64,000 bases of DNA from Streptomyces djakartensis (GCF_014651075.1 NZ_BMWE01000007.1:248001-312000), one strand, 5' to 3'. Numbered from the stretch's first letter, positions 37,619-47,299 are shown. Notes: generated by a model from the letters alone, not told the origin. Program-made: numbers and translations.

Positions 37619-38497
37619 ATGGCGAACGGTCAGTGGTATCCCCCGGAGTGGCCGGACCGCATCCGCGCACTCGCGGACGGCACGCTCAGCCCGGTCACCC
37701 CGAAGCGCGCGGCCACCGTCATGCTCCTGAAGGACACCCGTACCGGTCCCGCCGTCCACATGCTGCGCAGACGCGCCTCCATGGCCTTCGCCGGAGGCGC
37801 GTACGCGTACCCGGGCGGCGGCGTCGACCCCCGGGACGACGACCGCCACGTCCGCTGGGCGGGCCCCACGCGCGTGTGGTGGGCGGACCGGCTCGGCGTG
37901 GACGAGACGGCCGCCCAGGCGATCGTCTGCGCGGCCGTGCGGGAGACGTACGAGGAGGCGGGCGTACTGCTCGCCGGCGAGACACCCGACTCGGTCGTCG
38001 GCGACACCACCGGCGCCGACTGGGAGGCCGACCGCGCCGCCCTGGTCGCCCGGGACCTGTCCTTCGCCGAGTTCCTGGACCGCCGCGGCCTGGTCCTGCG
38101 CTCCGACCTGCTCGGCGCCTGGACCCGCTGGATCACCCCGGAGTTCGAGGCCCGCCGCTACGACACCTGGTTCTTCGTGGCCGCCCTCCCCGAGGGGCAG
38201 CGCACCCGCAACGCCTCGACGGAGGCGGACCGCACGGTGTGGATCGACCCGGGCGAGGCCGCGGCCGGGTACGACAGGGGCGAGCTGCTGATGATGCCGC
38301 CGACCATCGCGACCCTGCGCCAGCTGACCGCGTACGGCAGCGCCGCCCAGGCGCTCGCGGACGCCCCGGGGCGCGACCTCACGCCCGTGCTGGCCACCGC
38401 CCGCCTGGTGGACGGCGAGATCGTGCTCTCCTGGCCGGGCCACGACGAGTTCACCAAGCACATCCCGACCGCCCCGACCGGTGGAGCCCCCGCATGA
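37619..38497 (+). CDS. NUDIX hydrolase (NUDT19-like)
   Basis: A 292-residue NUDIX enzyme. The Nudix helix AAVRETYEEAGVLL is intact, but the opening glycine part (GGGVDP) is separated from it by an insert of about 40 residues, as in NUDT19-type CoA-ester hydrolases. Substrate is inference. The stop overlaps the ATG of the MBL gene (ATGA). Confidence 0.85.
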   Translation: MANGQWYPPEWPDRIRALADGTLSPVTPKRAATVMLLKDTRTGPAVHMLRRRASMAFAGGAYAYPGGGVDPRDDDRHVRWAGPTRVWWADRLGVDETAAQAIVCAAVRETYEEAGVLLAGETPDSVVGDTTGADWEADRAALVARDLSFAEFLDRRGLVLRSDLLGAWTRWITPEFEARRYDTWFFVAALPEGQRTRNASTEADRTVWIDPGEAAAGYDRGELLMMPPTIATLRQLTAYGSAAQALADAPGRDLTPVLATARLVDGEIVLSWPGHDEFTKHIPTAPTGGAPA

Positions 38498-39324
38498 CGG
38501 ACGCAAGCGCCCTTCCCGGCCAGCCCCGTGGCGGGGTCCTGTCGGGTCCCGCCACCGCGCGGGCCGTCAACGTCCTGGCGCCCAACCCGTCGGCGATGAC
38601 CCTGGACGGCACCAACACCTGGATCGTGGCCGAGCCGGACTCGGACCTGGCCGTCGTGGTCGACCCGGGCCCGCTGGACGACGGGCACCTGCGCCGTGTC
38701 GTCGCCACGGCCGAGCAGTCCGGCAGGCGGGTCGCCCTCACCCTGCTGACCCACGGCCATCCGGACCACGCGGCGGGGGCCGCCCGCTTCGCCGAACTGA
38801 CCGGCACGCGCGTGCGCGCCCTCGATCCGGCGCTGCGGCTGGGCGACGAGGGCCTGGCCGCCGGGGACGTCATCACCACCGGGGGCCTGGAGCTGAGGGT
38901 CGTACCGACCCCCGGCCACACCGCCGACTCGCTCTCCTTCCACCTGCCGGCGGACCGGGCGGTCCTGACCGGCGACACGATCCTCGGCCGCGGCACGACG
39001 GTCGTGGCCCACCCCGACGGCCGCCTCGGCGACTACCTGGACACCCTGCGGCGCCTGCGCTCCCTCACGGTCGACGACGGTGTCCACACGGTGCTCCCGG
39101 GCCACGGCCCGGTCCTGGAGGACGCCCAGGGCGCCGTCGAGTTCTACCTCGCCCACCGCGCCCACCGCCTGGCCCAGGTGGAGACGGCCGTCGAGGACGG
39201 TTACCGCACCCCCGCCGACGTCGTGTCCCACGTCTACGCCGACGTGGACCGCTCCCTGTGGCCGGCGGCGGAGCTGTCGGTCCGGGCGCAGCTGGACTAT
39301 CTGAAGGAGCACGGGCTCATCTGA
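38494..39324 (+). CDS. MBL-fold metallohydrolase (LACTB2-like)
   Basis: A 276-residue beta-lactamase-fold hydrolase. Metal motif THGHPDHAAG, third histidine in PTPGHTADSLSFH, GDTILGRG and LPGHGP. Proteins of the LACTB2 group are endoribonucleases, others thioesterases; role not fixed. Coupled to the NUDIX gene. Confidence 0.88.
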   Translation: MTDASALPGQPRGGVLSGPATARAVNVLAPNPSAMTLDGTNTWIVAEPDSDLAVVVDPGPLDDGHLRRVVATAEQSGRRVALTLLTHGHPDHAAGAARFAELTGTRVRALDPALRLGDEGLAAGDVITTGGLELRVVPTPGHTADSLSFHLPADRAVLTGDTILGRGTTVVAHPDGRLGDYLDTLRRLRSLTVDDGVHTVLPGHGPVLEDAQGAVEFYLAHRAHRLAQVETAVEDGYRTPADVVSHVYADVDRSLWPAAELSVRAQLDYLKEHGLI

Positions 39325-39340
39325 CCGTGTCCGGGTACGA

Positions 39341-39377
39341 CGTCGGGCCCCGTCTCGTGAGGAGACGGGGCCCGACG
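39341..39377. terminator. Two-way terminator between MBL and crp genes
   Basis: A 16-bp perfect stem (CGTCGGGCCCCGTCTC and complement) with loop GTGAG between convergent genes. Confidence 0.9.
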
Positions 39378-39400
39378 ACGTACGGCAGGGCGTGTGCCCC

Positions 39401-40075
39401 TCAGCGGGAGCGCTTGGCGAGGCGTTCGACGTCCAGGAGGATCACCGCGCGGGCCTCCAGACGCAGCCAGCCGCGCTGGGCGAAGTCCGCCAGGGCCTTG
39501 TTGACCGTTTCACGGGACGCGCCGACCAGCTGGGCCAGCTCCTCCTGCGTGAGGTCGTGGACGACGTGGATGCCCTCCTCGGACTGCACGCCGAAGCGGC
39601 GGGAGAGGTCCAGCAGGGCGCGGGCGACACGGCCCGGGACGTCCGAGAAGACGAGATCGGACATCGCGTCGTTGGTCTTGCGCAGCCGGCGGGCGACGGC
39701 ACGCAGGAGCGCCGTGGCCACCTCGGGGCGGGCGCTCAGCCAGGGCTGGAGGTCGCCGTGGCCGAGGCCGAGCAGCTTGACCTCGGTCAGTGCGGTGGCG
39801 GTCGCGGTGCGCGGGCCCGGGTCGAACAGCGACAGCTCGCCGATGAGCTCGCTGGGGCCGACCACGGCCAGCATGTTCTCGCGGCCGTCGGGGGATGTGC
39901 GGTGGAGCTTGACCTTGCCCTCGGTGACCACGTACAGGCGGTCGCCGGGGTCGCCCTCATGGAACAGTGAGTCGCCGCGGGCCAGGGTCACCTCACTCAT
40001 GGAGGCGCGGAGCTCCGCGGCCTGCTCGTCGTCGAGCGCCGCGAAGAGCGGATTGCGCCGCAGAACGTCGTCCAC
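39401..40075 (-). CDS. crp: Crp/Fnr-family transcription regulator
   Basis: A 224-residue Crp. Cyclic-nucleotide domain about 10-125 (FHEGDPGDRLYVVTEGKVKLHRTSPDGREN, GELSLFDPGPRTATATAL), HTH about 150-215 (LTQEELAQLVGASRETVNKALADF). In Streptomyces Crp controls germination and antibiotic production. GTG at 40075 with AAGGAG seven bases upstream; fits family length. Divergent from nth. Confidence 0.95.
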   Translation of the reverse strand: MDDVLRRNPLFAALDDEQAAELRASMSEVTLARGDSLFHEGDPGDRLYVVTEGKVKLHRTSPDGRENMLAVVGPSELIGELSLFDPGPRTATATALTEVKLLGLGHGDLQPWLSARPEVATALLRAVARRLRKTNDAMSDLVFSDVPGRVARALLDLSRRFGVQSEEGIHVVHDLTQEELAQLVGASRETVNKALADFAQRGWLRLEARAVILLDVERLAKRSR

Positions 40076-40281
40076 GAGTTTTCTCCTTGTCGACCTGCTC
40101 AGGGGATGTTGCTCCCCCGCGTACCAAGGCACCGTGGTGCCCATTCTGCCGGACGGACCAAACAGTGTGATCTGTCACAAGGATGCCGCACACATGTCCC
40201 GGGGTACGCGGCAGGGGTCCAATTGGGCGCCGATCTTCAGGGGCCGGGGCGGATGTCGGTGCCTGGGCTTAGGCTGGCCGG

Positions 40282-41499
40282 GTGTCCAAATCGCCGGTGA
40301 GAGCACAGGCCGAGGGGGCTGCGCGGGTGGTTGTACGTCGCGATTCCGCTGTGGGCGAACAGAGCCCTGGCGGTGGCAGGAAAACGGCGAAAGCGACAAC
40401 GGGGGAGGCGGCTCCCACGCAGACGCCGGAGGCCGGGAAACCGGCCGCCGCGAAGAAGCCGGCCACTGCCAGGAAGGCCGCGTCCGCCACCGGGAAGGCG
40501 CCCGGCAGGAAGGCGGCGTCCTCGAAGCGGCCGGGGGCCGCCGCCAAGAAGACGGCGTCCGCCAAGAAGACGGCGTCGTCGAAGCGGGTGGCGTCCGCTG
40601 CCGAGGAGGCTTCGGCGCCGGTGCGGAAGGCCGCCGCCGCCAAGAAGGTCACCGTGGCACCCAAGAAGGCCGTCGCCGGTGTCAAAGGAGCCGCCCCGGC
40701 CAGGGCCGTCGTCCATCCGCCGGGTGACGAGTCGCGTACCGCGCTGGTCCGCCGCGCCCGCCGTATCAACCGCGAGCTCGCCGAGGTCTACCCGTACGCC
40801 CACCCCGAGCTGGACTTCACCAACCCCTTCCAGCTGGTCGTCGCAACGGTCCTGTCCGCCCAGACCACCGACCTGCGCGTGAACCAGACGACACCGGCCC
40901 TCTTCGCCAGGTACCCGACCCCCGAGGACCTGGCCGCCGCCAACCCGGAGGAGGTGGAGGAGATCCTCCGCCCGTGCGGCTTCTTCCGGGCCAAGACGAA
41001 GTCGGTCATAGGGCTGTCCAAGGCACTGGTGGAGGACTTCGGCGGTGAGGTCCCCGGCCGGCTGGAGGACCTGGTCAAGCTGCCCGGCGTCGGCCGCAAG
41101 ACCGCGTTCGTCGTGCTCGGCAACGCCTTCGGCCGCCCCGGCATCACGGTGGACACGCACTTCCAGCGCCTGGTGCGCCGCTGGCGGTGGACCGGCGAGA
41201 CCGACCCCGACAAGATCGAGGCCGCCGTCGGCGCGCTCTTCCCCAAGAGCGACTGGACGGACCTCTCGCACCACGTGATCTGGCACGGCCGCCGCATCTG
41301 CCATGCCCGCAAGCCCGCGTGCGGCGCCTGCCCCGTCGCCCCGCTCTGTCCGGCGTACGGCGAGGGCGAGACCGACCCGGAGAAGGCGAAGAAGCTCCTC
41401 AAGTACGAGAAGGGCGGCTTCCCCGGCCAGCGCCTGAACCCCCCGCAGGCGTACCTGGACGCGGGCGGCAAGCCGGCGCCGCCGCTGGGGGCCGGATGA
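40282..41499 (+). CDS. nth: Endonuclease III with histone-like tail
   Basis: A 405-residue base-excision glycosylase. Residues 1-140 are Ala/Lys-rich (repeated AKKTAS, ARKAAS, AAKK), like histone H1 tails, probably for DNA contact. The catalytic part 150-390 has the Hh[15 protein letters not shown] with catalytic Lys, the Asp in [12 protein letters not shown], and [17 protein letters not shown] for the 4Fe-4S cluster (C-x6-C-x2-C-x5-C). Start GTG at 40282. The long tail is unusual for the enzyme family as a whole. Confidence 0.95.
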   Translation: MSKSPVRAQAEGAARVVVRRDSAVGEQSPGGGRKTAKATTGEAAPTQTPEAGKPAAAKKPATARKAASATGKAPGRKAASSKRPGAAAKKTASAKKTASSKRVASAAEEASAPVRKAAAAKKVTVAPKKAVAGVKGAAPARAVVHPPGDESRTALVRRARRINRELAEVYPYAHPELDFTNPFQLVVATVLSAQTTDLRVNQTTPALFARYPTPEDLAAANPEEVEEILRPCGFFRAKTKSVIGLSKALVEDFGGEVPGRLEDLVKLPGVGRKTAFVVLGNAFGRPGITVDTHFQRLVRRWRWTGETDPDKIEAAVGALFPKSDWTDLSHHVIWHGRRICHARKPACGACPVAPLCPAYGEGETDPEKAKKLLKYEKGGFPGQRLNPPQAYLDAGGKPAPPLGAG

Positions 41500-41537
41500 C
41501 CCACGGCGACGGCCGGGCCACTCGCAAGGAGGACCGG

Positions 41538-41882
41538 ATGGGCTTCGGACACAGCAGGACTCGCCTGGCGGAGGGCTCTGTCGACCGTGTGGAGGGCCGG
41601 GCCGGTCGTCGGGACCGGCGGGCCGGCGGTCCGGGTGGCCGGGCCGGTGGTGCGCAGGCCCGGGGCGGTGGCCACGACCACCGGACCGGCTGCCGTACCG
41701 GCTGGACGACGAGCCGGCACGGCGGGGCGGGCCGCGGGAGCGGCCGGACGACCTGCCGGGGTGGCGGGGCCGGTTGCTGGGACGGCCGGGATGACCGCTC
41801 GATCGGTGGATCATCGCGGGTGCCGGAACGATCCCGGACCCCTCGGGCGTTGGAAGCGGCAGGACGACGGGGGTGGCGATGA
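41538..41882 (+). CDS. Gly/Arg-rich ORF coupled to the NUDIX gene
   Basis: A 114-residue ORF that starts with an ideal ribosome site (AAGGAGG five bases before ATG) 38 bases after nth and ends overlapping the next ATG (ATGA). Those signals suggest it is translated. The protein is Gly/Arg-rich, low complexity, no recognisable domain; the underlying DNA has GGGCCGG-type degenerate repeats. May be a decayed or fast-evolving gene, or frame-shifted relative to an ancestral frame (+1 frame gives a hydrophobic Ala/Gly/Val sequence). Confidence 0.5.
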   Translation: MGFGHSRTRLAEGSVDRVEGRAGRRDRRAGGPGGRAGGAQARGGGHDHRTGCRTGWTTSRHGGAGRGSGRTTCRGGGAGCWDGRDDRSIGGSSRVPERSRTPRALEAAGRRGWR

Positions 41883-42577
41883 GGCGGGCGAGCGACACGC
41901 GGGGCGGCGGCCGGGTGACCGTGAGCAAGGAGGGGCTGCCCGCCTGGCTGGACCCGGTCGTGCGCGCCGTCGAGACGGTGCGGCCGACGCAGCTGAGCCG
42001 CTTCCTGCCGCCGGAGGACGGCGCCGGGCGCCAGTCCGCCGTGCTGGTCCTGTTCGGCGAGGGCGAGCGGGGGCCGGAGCTGCTGCTCATGGAGCGCGCG
42101 AGCTCACTGCGCTCACATGCCGGCCAGCCCTCGTTCCCCGGTGGCGCCCTCGACCCGGAGGACGGCGACCCGCGCGGCGACGGCCCGCTGCGGGCCGCCC
42201 TGCGGGAGGCGGAGGAGGAGACCGGACTCGATCCCTCGGGCGTGCAGCTCTTCGGCGTCCTGCCCCGGCTGTACATCCCGGTCAGCGGCTTCGTCGTCAC
42301 CCCGGTACTGGGCTGGTGGCGTGAACCCAGCCCGGTCGGAGTCGTCGATCCGAACGAAACCGCCAGGGTCTTCACCGTCCCCGTGGTGGATCTCACGGAT
42401 CCCGCCAACCGCGCCACCACCGTCCACCCCAGAGGTCACCGAGGCCCGGCATTTCTGGTCGAATCGGCCCTTGTCTGGGGTTTCACGGCCGGAGTCATCG
42501 ACCGGTTGCTGTACTACGCGGGCTGGGAGCGGCCCTGGGACCGCGAGAAGCAGGTCCCGCTCGACTGGCGTGCATGA
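41879..42577 (+). CDS. NUDIX hydrolase (CoA pyrophosphatase-like)
   Basis: A 232-residue NUDIX enzyme of the NUDT7/NUDT8 (CoA diphosphatase) group. HAGQPSFPGGALDPEDGD precedes LREAEEETGLDPSGV (Nudix box). ATG at 41879 overlaps the stop of the preceding ORF. Close to nth, so a house-cleaning or repair set is a reasonable context. Confidence 0.88.
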   Translation: MRRASDTRGGGRVTVSKEGLPAWLDPVVRAVETVRPTQLSRFLPPEDGAGRQSAVLVLFGEGERGPELLLMERASSLRSHAGQPSFPGGALDPEDGDPRGDGPLRAALREAEEETGLDPSGVQLFGVLPRLYIPVSGFVVTPVLGWWREPSPVGVVDPNETARVFTVPVVDLTDPANRATTVHPRGHRGPAFLVESALVWGFTAGVIDRLLYYAGWERPWDREKQVPLDWRA

Positions 42578-42590
42578 CAGGGTGGCCTCC

Positions 42591-43790
42591 GTGAACGTGC
42601 TGGACATCTTGTTGCTGGTCGCCGCCGTGTGGTTCGCGGTCGTCGGGTACCGCCAGGGGTTCGTCGTCGGCATCCTGTCGGTGATCGGCTTCCTGGGCGG
42701 TGGCCTCGTCGCGGTCTACGCGCTGCCCGTCATCTGGGACACGCTCACGGACAACGCGGAGGTGAACACGACCGCAGCCGTCGTCGCCGTCGTGGTCGTC
42801 ATCGTCTGCGCCTCCGTAGGTCAGGCCCTCACCACGCACCTCGGCAACAAGCTGCGCAGGTACATCACTTGGTCCCCGGCCCGGGCCCTCGACGCCACCG
42901 GGGGTGCCCTGGTCAACGTCGTGGCGATGCTCCTGGTCGCCTGGCTGATCGGCTCGGCCCTCGCGGGCACCACACTGCCGACGCTCGGCAAGGAGGTCCG
43001 CAACTCCAAGGTGCTGCAGGGCGTCTCCCAGACGCTGCCCGACCAGGCCGCCACATGGTTCGCGGACTTCTCCTCCGTTCTCGCGCAGAACGGTTTCCCG
43101 CAGGTCTTCAGCCCGTTCGACAACGAGCCGATCACCGACGTCCGGCCCCCGGACCCGGCCCTGGCCGGCAGCCCGGTGGCCACCCGCGCCCAGCGCTCCA
43201 TCGTCAAGGTCATGGGCACGGCCCCGAGCTGCGGCAAGGTCCTCGAAGGCACCGGCTTCGTCTTCGACGACCGCCGTGTGATGACCAACGCGCACGTGGT
43301 GGGCGGCGTCGACGAGCCGACCGTGCAGATAGGCGGCGAAGGCAGGAAGTACGACGCCAGGGTGGTGCTCTACGACTGGCGGCGCGACATCGCCGTACTC
43401 GACGTGCCGGATCTCAAGGCGCCCGTGCTGCGGTTCACCACCGAGGACGCGAACAGCGGCGACGGCGCGATCGTCGCGGGCTTCCCGGAGAACGGGGCGT
43501 ACGACGTGCGTGCCGCACGCGTGCGTGGCCGCATCACGGCCAACGGCCCGGACATCTACCACCGCGGCACGGTCCGCCGCGACGTCTACTCCCTCTACGC
43601 GACCGTCCGCCAGGGCAACTCCGGCGGCCCGCTGCTCACGCCGGAGGGCAGGGTCTACGGCGTGGTGTTCGCCAAGTCCCTCGACGACGCCGAGACGGGA
43701 TACGCGCTCACCGTGGACGAGATCCGGGACGACATCACCAGGGGCCGCACCGCCAACCAGCAGGTGCCCAGCGACAGCTGCGCCCTCTGA
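42591..43790 (+). CDS. MarP-like membrane serine protease
   Basis: A 399-residue protein. Four membrane segments in the first 150 residues (CvpA-like part), then a trypsin-type periplasmic protease with His235 (TNAHVVGG), Asp266 (RRDIAVLDV) and Ser344 (QGNSGGP). Cysteines near C 219 and the C terminus (SDSCAL) may form a disulfide, as in mycobacterial MarP, which is needed for acid resistance. GTG at 42591. Confidence 0.92.
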   Translation: MNVLDILLLVAAVWFAVVGYRQGFVVGILSVIGFLGGGLVAVYALPVIWDTLTDNAEVNTTAAVVAVVVVIVCASVGQALTTHLGNKLRRYITWSPARALDATGGALVNVVAMLLVAWLIGSALAGTTLPTLGKEVRNSKVLQGVSQTLPDQAATWFADFSSVLAQNGFPQVFSPFDNEPITDVRPPDPALAGSPVATRAQRSIVKVMGTAPSCGKVLEGTGFVFDDRRVMTNAHVVGGVDEPTVQIGGEGRKYDARVVLYDWRRDIAVLDVPDLKAPVLRFTTEDANSGDGAIVAGFPENGAYDVRAARVRGRITANGPDIYHRGTVRRDVYSLYATVRQGNSGGPLLTPEGRVYGVVFAKSLDDAETGYALTVDEIRDDITRGRTANQQVPSDSCAL

Positions 43791-43874
43791 GGACCCCTAA
43801 GGCCACTTCCGCGGCAGGCCCTTGGAGCGGCCGGGCGGGCAGGTGGTCGGGGCGTCACTCACACGAGTGGCGCC

Positions 43875-44057
43875 TCAGTCACGTGTGGGGCGCAGACGTA
43901 CGGAAACCCAGCGGGCCCGGCGGCGGAGGATGCGCGGAATCCCGACCCTGGGATCCGCGGTCACCATCTGCGGTGCGCCGCTTCGCTGGTGGAGGTTCGC
44001 ACCGCCCGCCGAGCGGCGATTGCGGCTTGCGTCACTGTAGTCGTGCGTCCAGCCCAT
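43875..44057 (-). CDS. Small hypothetical protein (60 aa)
   Basis: A 60-residue basic ORF (MGWTHDYSDASRNRRSAGG, then IPRILRRRARWVSVRLRP) in the 394-base gap between marP and the hydrolase gene. The start is plausible (GGGG upstream) and the composition is protein-like, but no domain is recognised. The rest of this gap shows nothing else clear. Confidence 0.4.
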   Translation of the reverse strand: MGWTHDYSDASRNRRSAGGANLHQRSGAPQMVTADPRVGIPRILRRRARWVSVRLRPTRD

Positions 44058-44184
44058 ACCCCGACGTCTGCCCCGGGCCCATGGTCGATAACCGCCCCCG
44101 GTGCCTCCAATTGGCCTATGCGCCAGGCAATTGGCCGTTCGTCGGACAAGCGTTCACACGCCGGTACCGGGTGCGCTCACCCGG

Positions 44185-45123
44185 TCACCGATCGGGCTCG
44201 GGATCCTTCAGCCAGTTGATGAGTTCCGAGGAGAACGCGACCGGGTCCTCCTCGTGCGGGAAGTGGCCGAGACCGTCGAACAGGCGCCAGCGGTAGGGCG
44301 CTTCGACGTACTCGCCGGAGCCGGCCGCGCTGCGGGTGCGCATGACGGGGTCGAGCGACCCGTGCAGATGGAGCGTCGGCACGCGCACGGGCCGCTTCAT
44401 CCGGCGGTTGAACTGGATGCCGTCCGGGCGGGCCAGGGAGCGCACCATCCAGCGGTACGGCTCGACCGCGCAGTGCGCCGCGGAGGGGATGCACATGGCG
44501 CGGCGGTAGTTCTCCAGCGCGTCATCCTCCGGCGGACGCGGCCCGGACCAGTCCTGGATCAGTTCGGCCACCAGCGCCCCGTCGTCGGCGGTGAGCTGCC
44601 GCTCGGGGATCCAGGGCCGCTGGAACCCCCAGATGTGTGAACCGGCGCGGGTCTGCTTGACGTCCCGGAGCATGGCCGAGCGCCAGCGCCGCGGATGCGG
44701 CATGGACGCGACCGCGAGCCGCCGCACCAGCTTGGGGCGCATCGCGGCCGCCGTCCACGCCAGGTATCCGCCCAGGTCATGGCCGACCAGTGCGGCGTCC
44801 GGCTCACCGAGCGAGCGGATGACGCCGGTGACGTCGAGCGCGAGGTTGGCCGGGTCGTAGCCGCGCGGCGTGCGGTCGCTGCCGCCGACGCCCCGCAGGT
44901 CCATGGCGACGGCCCGGAAGCCCGCGTCGGCGAGTGCCACCAGCTGGTGCCGCCAGGTCCACCAGAACTGCGGGAACCCGTGCAGCAGCAGCACCAGCGG
45001 CCCGTCGCCCAGCTCGGCGATGTGGAAGCGCGCGCCGTTGGCGGCGACGTCGCGGTGGTTCCACGGGCCGTCCAGGAGTACGGCCGAGGCCGGTTGTGCC
45101 GGGGAAGGGGCGGGGTCCGTCAT
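44185..45123 (-). CDS. Alpha/beta hydrolase (epoxide hydrolase-like)
   Basis: A 312-residue alpha/beta hydrolase. LLHGFPQFWWTWRHQL oxyanion loop, nucleophile elbow VGHDLGGYLAW (aspartate nucleophile, as in epoxide hydrolases), acid in HGSLDPVMRT and histidine in LGHFPHEEDP. The stop-start overlap with the holin-like gene (ATGA at 45120-45123) means the two are coupled. Confidence 0.9.
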   Translation of the reverse strand: MTDPAPSPAQPASAVLLDGPWNHRDVAANGARFHIAELGDGPLVLLLHGFPQFWWTWRHQLVALADAGFRAVAMDLRGVGGSDRTPRGYDPANLALDVTGVIRSLGEPDAALVGHDLGGYLAWTAAAMRPKLVRRLAVASMPHPRRWRSAMLRDVKQTRAGSHIWGFQRPWIPERQLTADDGALVAELIQDWSGPRPPEDDALENYRRAMCIPSAAHCAVEPYRWMVRSLARPDGIQFNRRMKRPVRVPTLHLHGSLDPVMRTRSAAGSGEYVEAPYRWRLFDGLGHFPHEEDPVAFSSELINWLKDPEPDR

Positions 45124-45608
45124 GACGACGAGCGTGCCACAGCCTCGATGGCCTCGGGGACCCGGTCCTGGGCGAGCTCGGGGCGGGGGTGCGGTTTGGC
45201 CTTCTGAAGGACGTTCGCGGTCTCCTTCATCGAGGCGGCGACCTTCTGCGGGCCCTTGCTCTTCTTGGCCTTCTTGGCGAACGTCACGCCGATCAGCGCG
45301 AGCACGACCGCGACGAGCACGTTCGCCGCGAACGACAGCAGGAAGCAGATCGCCAGGTTCCAGTCGCTCCAGGTGCGGATGCCGTAGGCCAGCGCGAAGT
45401 TCAGCATCGGCAGGGAGAAGATCAGCACGGCGCCGGCCGCCGAGAAGGCGCCCCCGCTGGTCGCGCCGCGCTTGACGTCCTGCTTGAGCTGCGCCTTGGC
45501 CAGCGCGATCTCGTCGTGCACCAGTGCCGACATTTCCGCCGTCGCCGAGGCGAACAGCTGGCCGATGGTGCGTTCGGCGCCGGCCGGGCTGCCGTCGGGT
45601 GCGCTCAT
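45120..45608 (-). CDS. Phage-holin-family membrane protein
   Basis: A 162-residue protein of the DUF1469/holin-like family with two membrane segments (about 60-80 and 90-112) between a soluble N-terminal helix (SALVHDEIALAKAQLKQDV) and a Lys-rich tail. Despite the name such chromosomal proteins are not phage lysis genes. ATG at 45608 gives the usual length. Confidence 0.82.
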   Translation of the reverse strand: MSAPDGSPAGAERTIGQLFASATAEMSALVHDEIALAKAQLKQDVKRGATSGGAFSAAGAVLIFSLPMLNFALAYGIRTWSDWNLAICFLLSFAANVLVAVVLALIGVTFAKKAKKSKGPQKVAASMKETANVLQKAKPHPRPELAQDRVPEAIEAVARSSS

Positions 45609-45730
45609 CGCGGTCTCCCTCTTCTGCGTACGGTCCGATTGTCCGCGTCTTCTGTCAGGTTCGTACACATTCGTCCCGCTGTGTACGGCCTGGTCGCGTA
45701 CGGTCCCGTCTTTTGTACCGTCTCGTCAGA

Positions 45731-47167
45731 TCATGCCGGACCGTCGCGGTCATCGCCTGCCCCGCCCGGCACTTCGGCAAGCCCGTGCCGCGCGTCTGCC
45801 TTCTCCTGGGCGATCCGGCGGTGCTCGGCGGCCTTGCGCTCGTAGATCTCGGCGAGGCGCAGGTGGTACGCGGGATCGTCCTCCTCGTAGATGTCCGGGA
45901 CGCCGCTGAGGTCCTCGTCGCGCTCCTCTTCCTCCCACAGCCGGCGGTACTTGGCGTTCCGTACCTTCAGCAGGACCGTCGCGAGTGTCGCGGCGATGAG
46001 GGAGCCCAGCAGAACGGCGGCCTTGACCTCGTCCGTCATGGTCCGGTCGCCCTCGAAGGCGAGTTCGCCGATGAGCAGCGAGACGGTGAAGCCGATACCG
46101 GCGAGGCTCGCCACCGCGAACACGTCCGCCCAGGCGAGATCGTCACTGAGCGACGCCCTGGTGAAACGGGCCGTCAGCCACGTCCCGCCGAAGATGCCCA
46201 CCGTCTTGCCGACGACGAGCCCGAGGACGACACCGAGGGTCTCCGGCTTGGTGAACACGTCGGCGAGCGCGCCGCCGGAGATGGTGACACCGGCGCTGAA
46301 GAGCGCGAACAGCGGTACGGCCAGGCCCGCCGACAGAGGGCGCACGAGGTGCTCGATGTGCTCGCCGGGGGAGTGGTCCTCGCCCTCGTTCCGGTGGCAG
46401 CGCAGCATCAGGCCCATGGCGACACCGGCGACGGTGGCGTGGACACCGCTGTTGTACATCAGCGCCCAGATGACCACGGCGAGCGGCACGTACACGTACC
46501 AGCCGCGTACGCCCTTGCGCAGCAGCAGCCAGAAGACGACGAGGCCCGCCGCGGCGCCGCCGAGCGCGGCGAAGTTCAGGTCGGCGGTGAAGAAGACGGC
46601 GATGATCAGGATCGCGAAGAGGTCGTCGACGACGGCCAGCGTGAGCAGGAAGGCCCGCAGCGCACTCGGCAGGGAGGTGCCGATGACCGCGAGTACGGCG
46701 AGCGCGAACGCGATGTCGGTGGCGGTCGGCACCGCCCAGCCGGCCAGGGAGCCGCCGCCCATGGCGTTCGTGACGGTGTAGACGAGCGCCGGTACCGCCA
46801 TGCCGCACAGGGCGGCGACGACCGGGAGCGCGGCGGCTTTGGGGTCGCGCAGGTCGCCCGCCACGAGTTCGCGCTTGAGCTCGATCCCGGCGACGAAGAA
46901 GAAGATCGCCAGCAGGCCGTCGGCTGCCCAGTGCGCGACCGACAGGTCGAGGCCGAGGGCGGCGGGACCGAAGTGGAATTGGGAGACGCTCTCGTAGCTG
47001 TCGTGCAGCGCGGGGATGTTCGCCCAGAGCAGTGCGGCGACCGCGGCGGCGAGCAGCAGCACACCGCCGACGGTCTCGGTGCGCAGCGCGTCCGCCACGA
47101 AGGTCCGCTCGGGCAGTGACAGCCGGCCGAGGACCTTGCGGGGTGTGGACGAGGGGGGCGCGGTCAC
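45731..47167 (-). CDS. nhaA: Na+/H+ antiporter NhaA
   Basis: A 478-residue NhaA-type antiporter with about 11-12 membrane helices. The ion-binding Asp pair is in AVVDDLFAILIIAVFF; ATDIAFALAVLAVIG and HATVAGVAMGL are typical. Exchanges sodium for protons. The C-terminal 60 residues are a charged cytoplasmic tail (RRLWEEEERDEDL). Confidence 0.93.
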   Translation of the reverse strand: MTAPPSSTPRKVLGRLSLPERTFVADALRTETVGGVLLLAAAVAALLWANIPALHDSYESVSQFHFGPAALGLDLSVAHWAADGLLAIFFFVAGIELKRELVAGDLRDPKAAALPVVAALCGMAVPALVYTVTNAMGGGSLAGWAVPTATDIAFALAVLAVIGTSLPSALRAFLLTLAVVDDLFAILIIAVFFTADLNFAALGGAAAGLVVFWLLLRKGVRGWYVYVPLAVVIWALMYNSGVHATVAGVAMGLMLRCHRNEGEDHSPGEHIEHLVRPLSAGLAVPLFALFSAGVTISGGALADVFTKPETLGVVLGLVVGKTVGIFGGTWLTARFTRASLSDDLAWADVFAVASLAGIGFTVSLLIGELAFEGDRTMTDEVKAAVLLGSLIAATLATVLLKVRNAKYRRLWEEEERDEDLSGVPDIYEEDDPAYHLRLAEIYERKAAEHRRIAQEKADARHGLAEVPGGAGDDRDGPA

Positions 47168-47239
47168 GGGGAGACCTCCGGTTCTGGGCAGGGGGCAGCT
47201 ACCTGCCGACCAGACTTCCCGGCACCCCTATGAGCTTCG

Positions 47240-47258
47240 TTTTGTTTAGCCTACCTAA
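47240..47258. promoter_or_regulatory. Weak iron-box-like palindrome upstream of nhaA
   Basis: TTTTGTTTAGCCTACCTAA matches 13 of 19 positions of the DmdR/IdeR iron box, by my count. It sits in an AT-rich island 73 bases before the nhaA start. Might be by chance. Confidence 0.3.
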
Positions 47259-47299
47259 GGGTGCCGCGGGGTGCACCGCGGCGATCTCCACCGGCTGCG

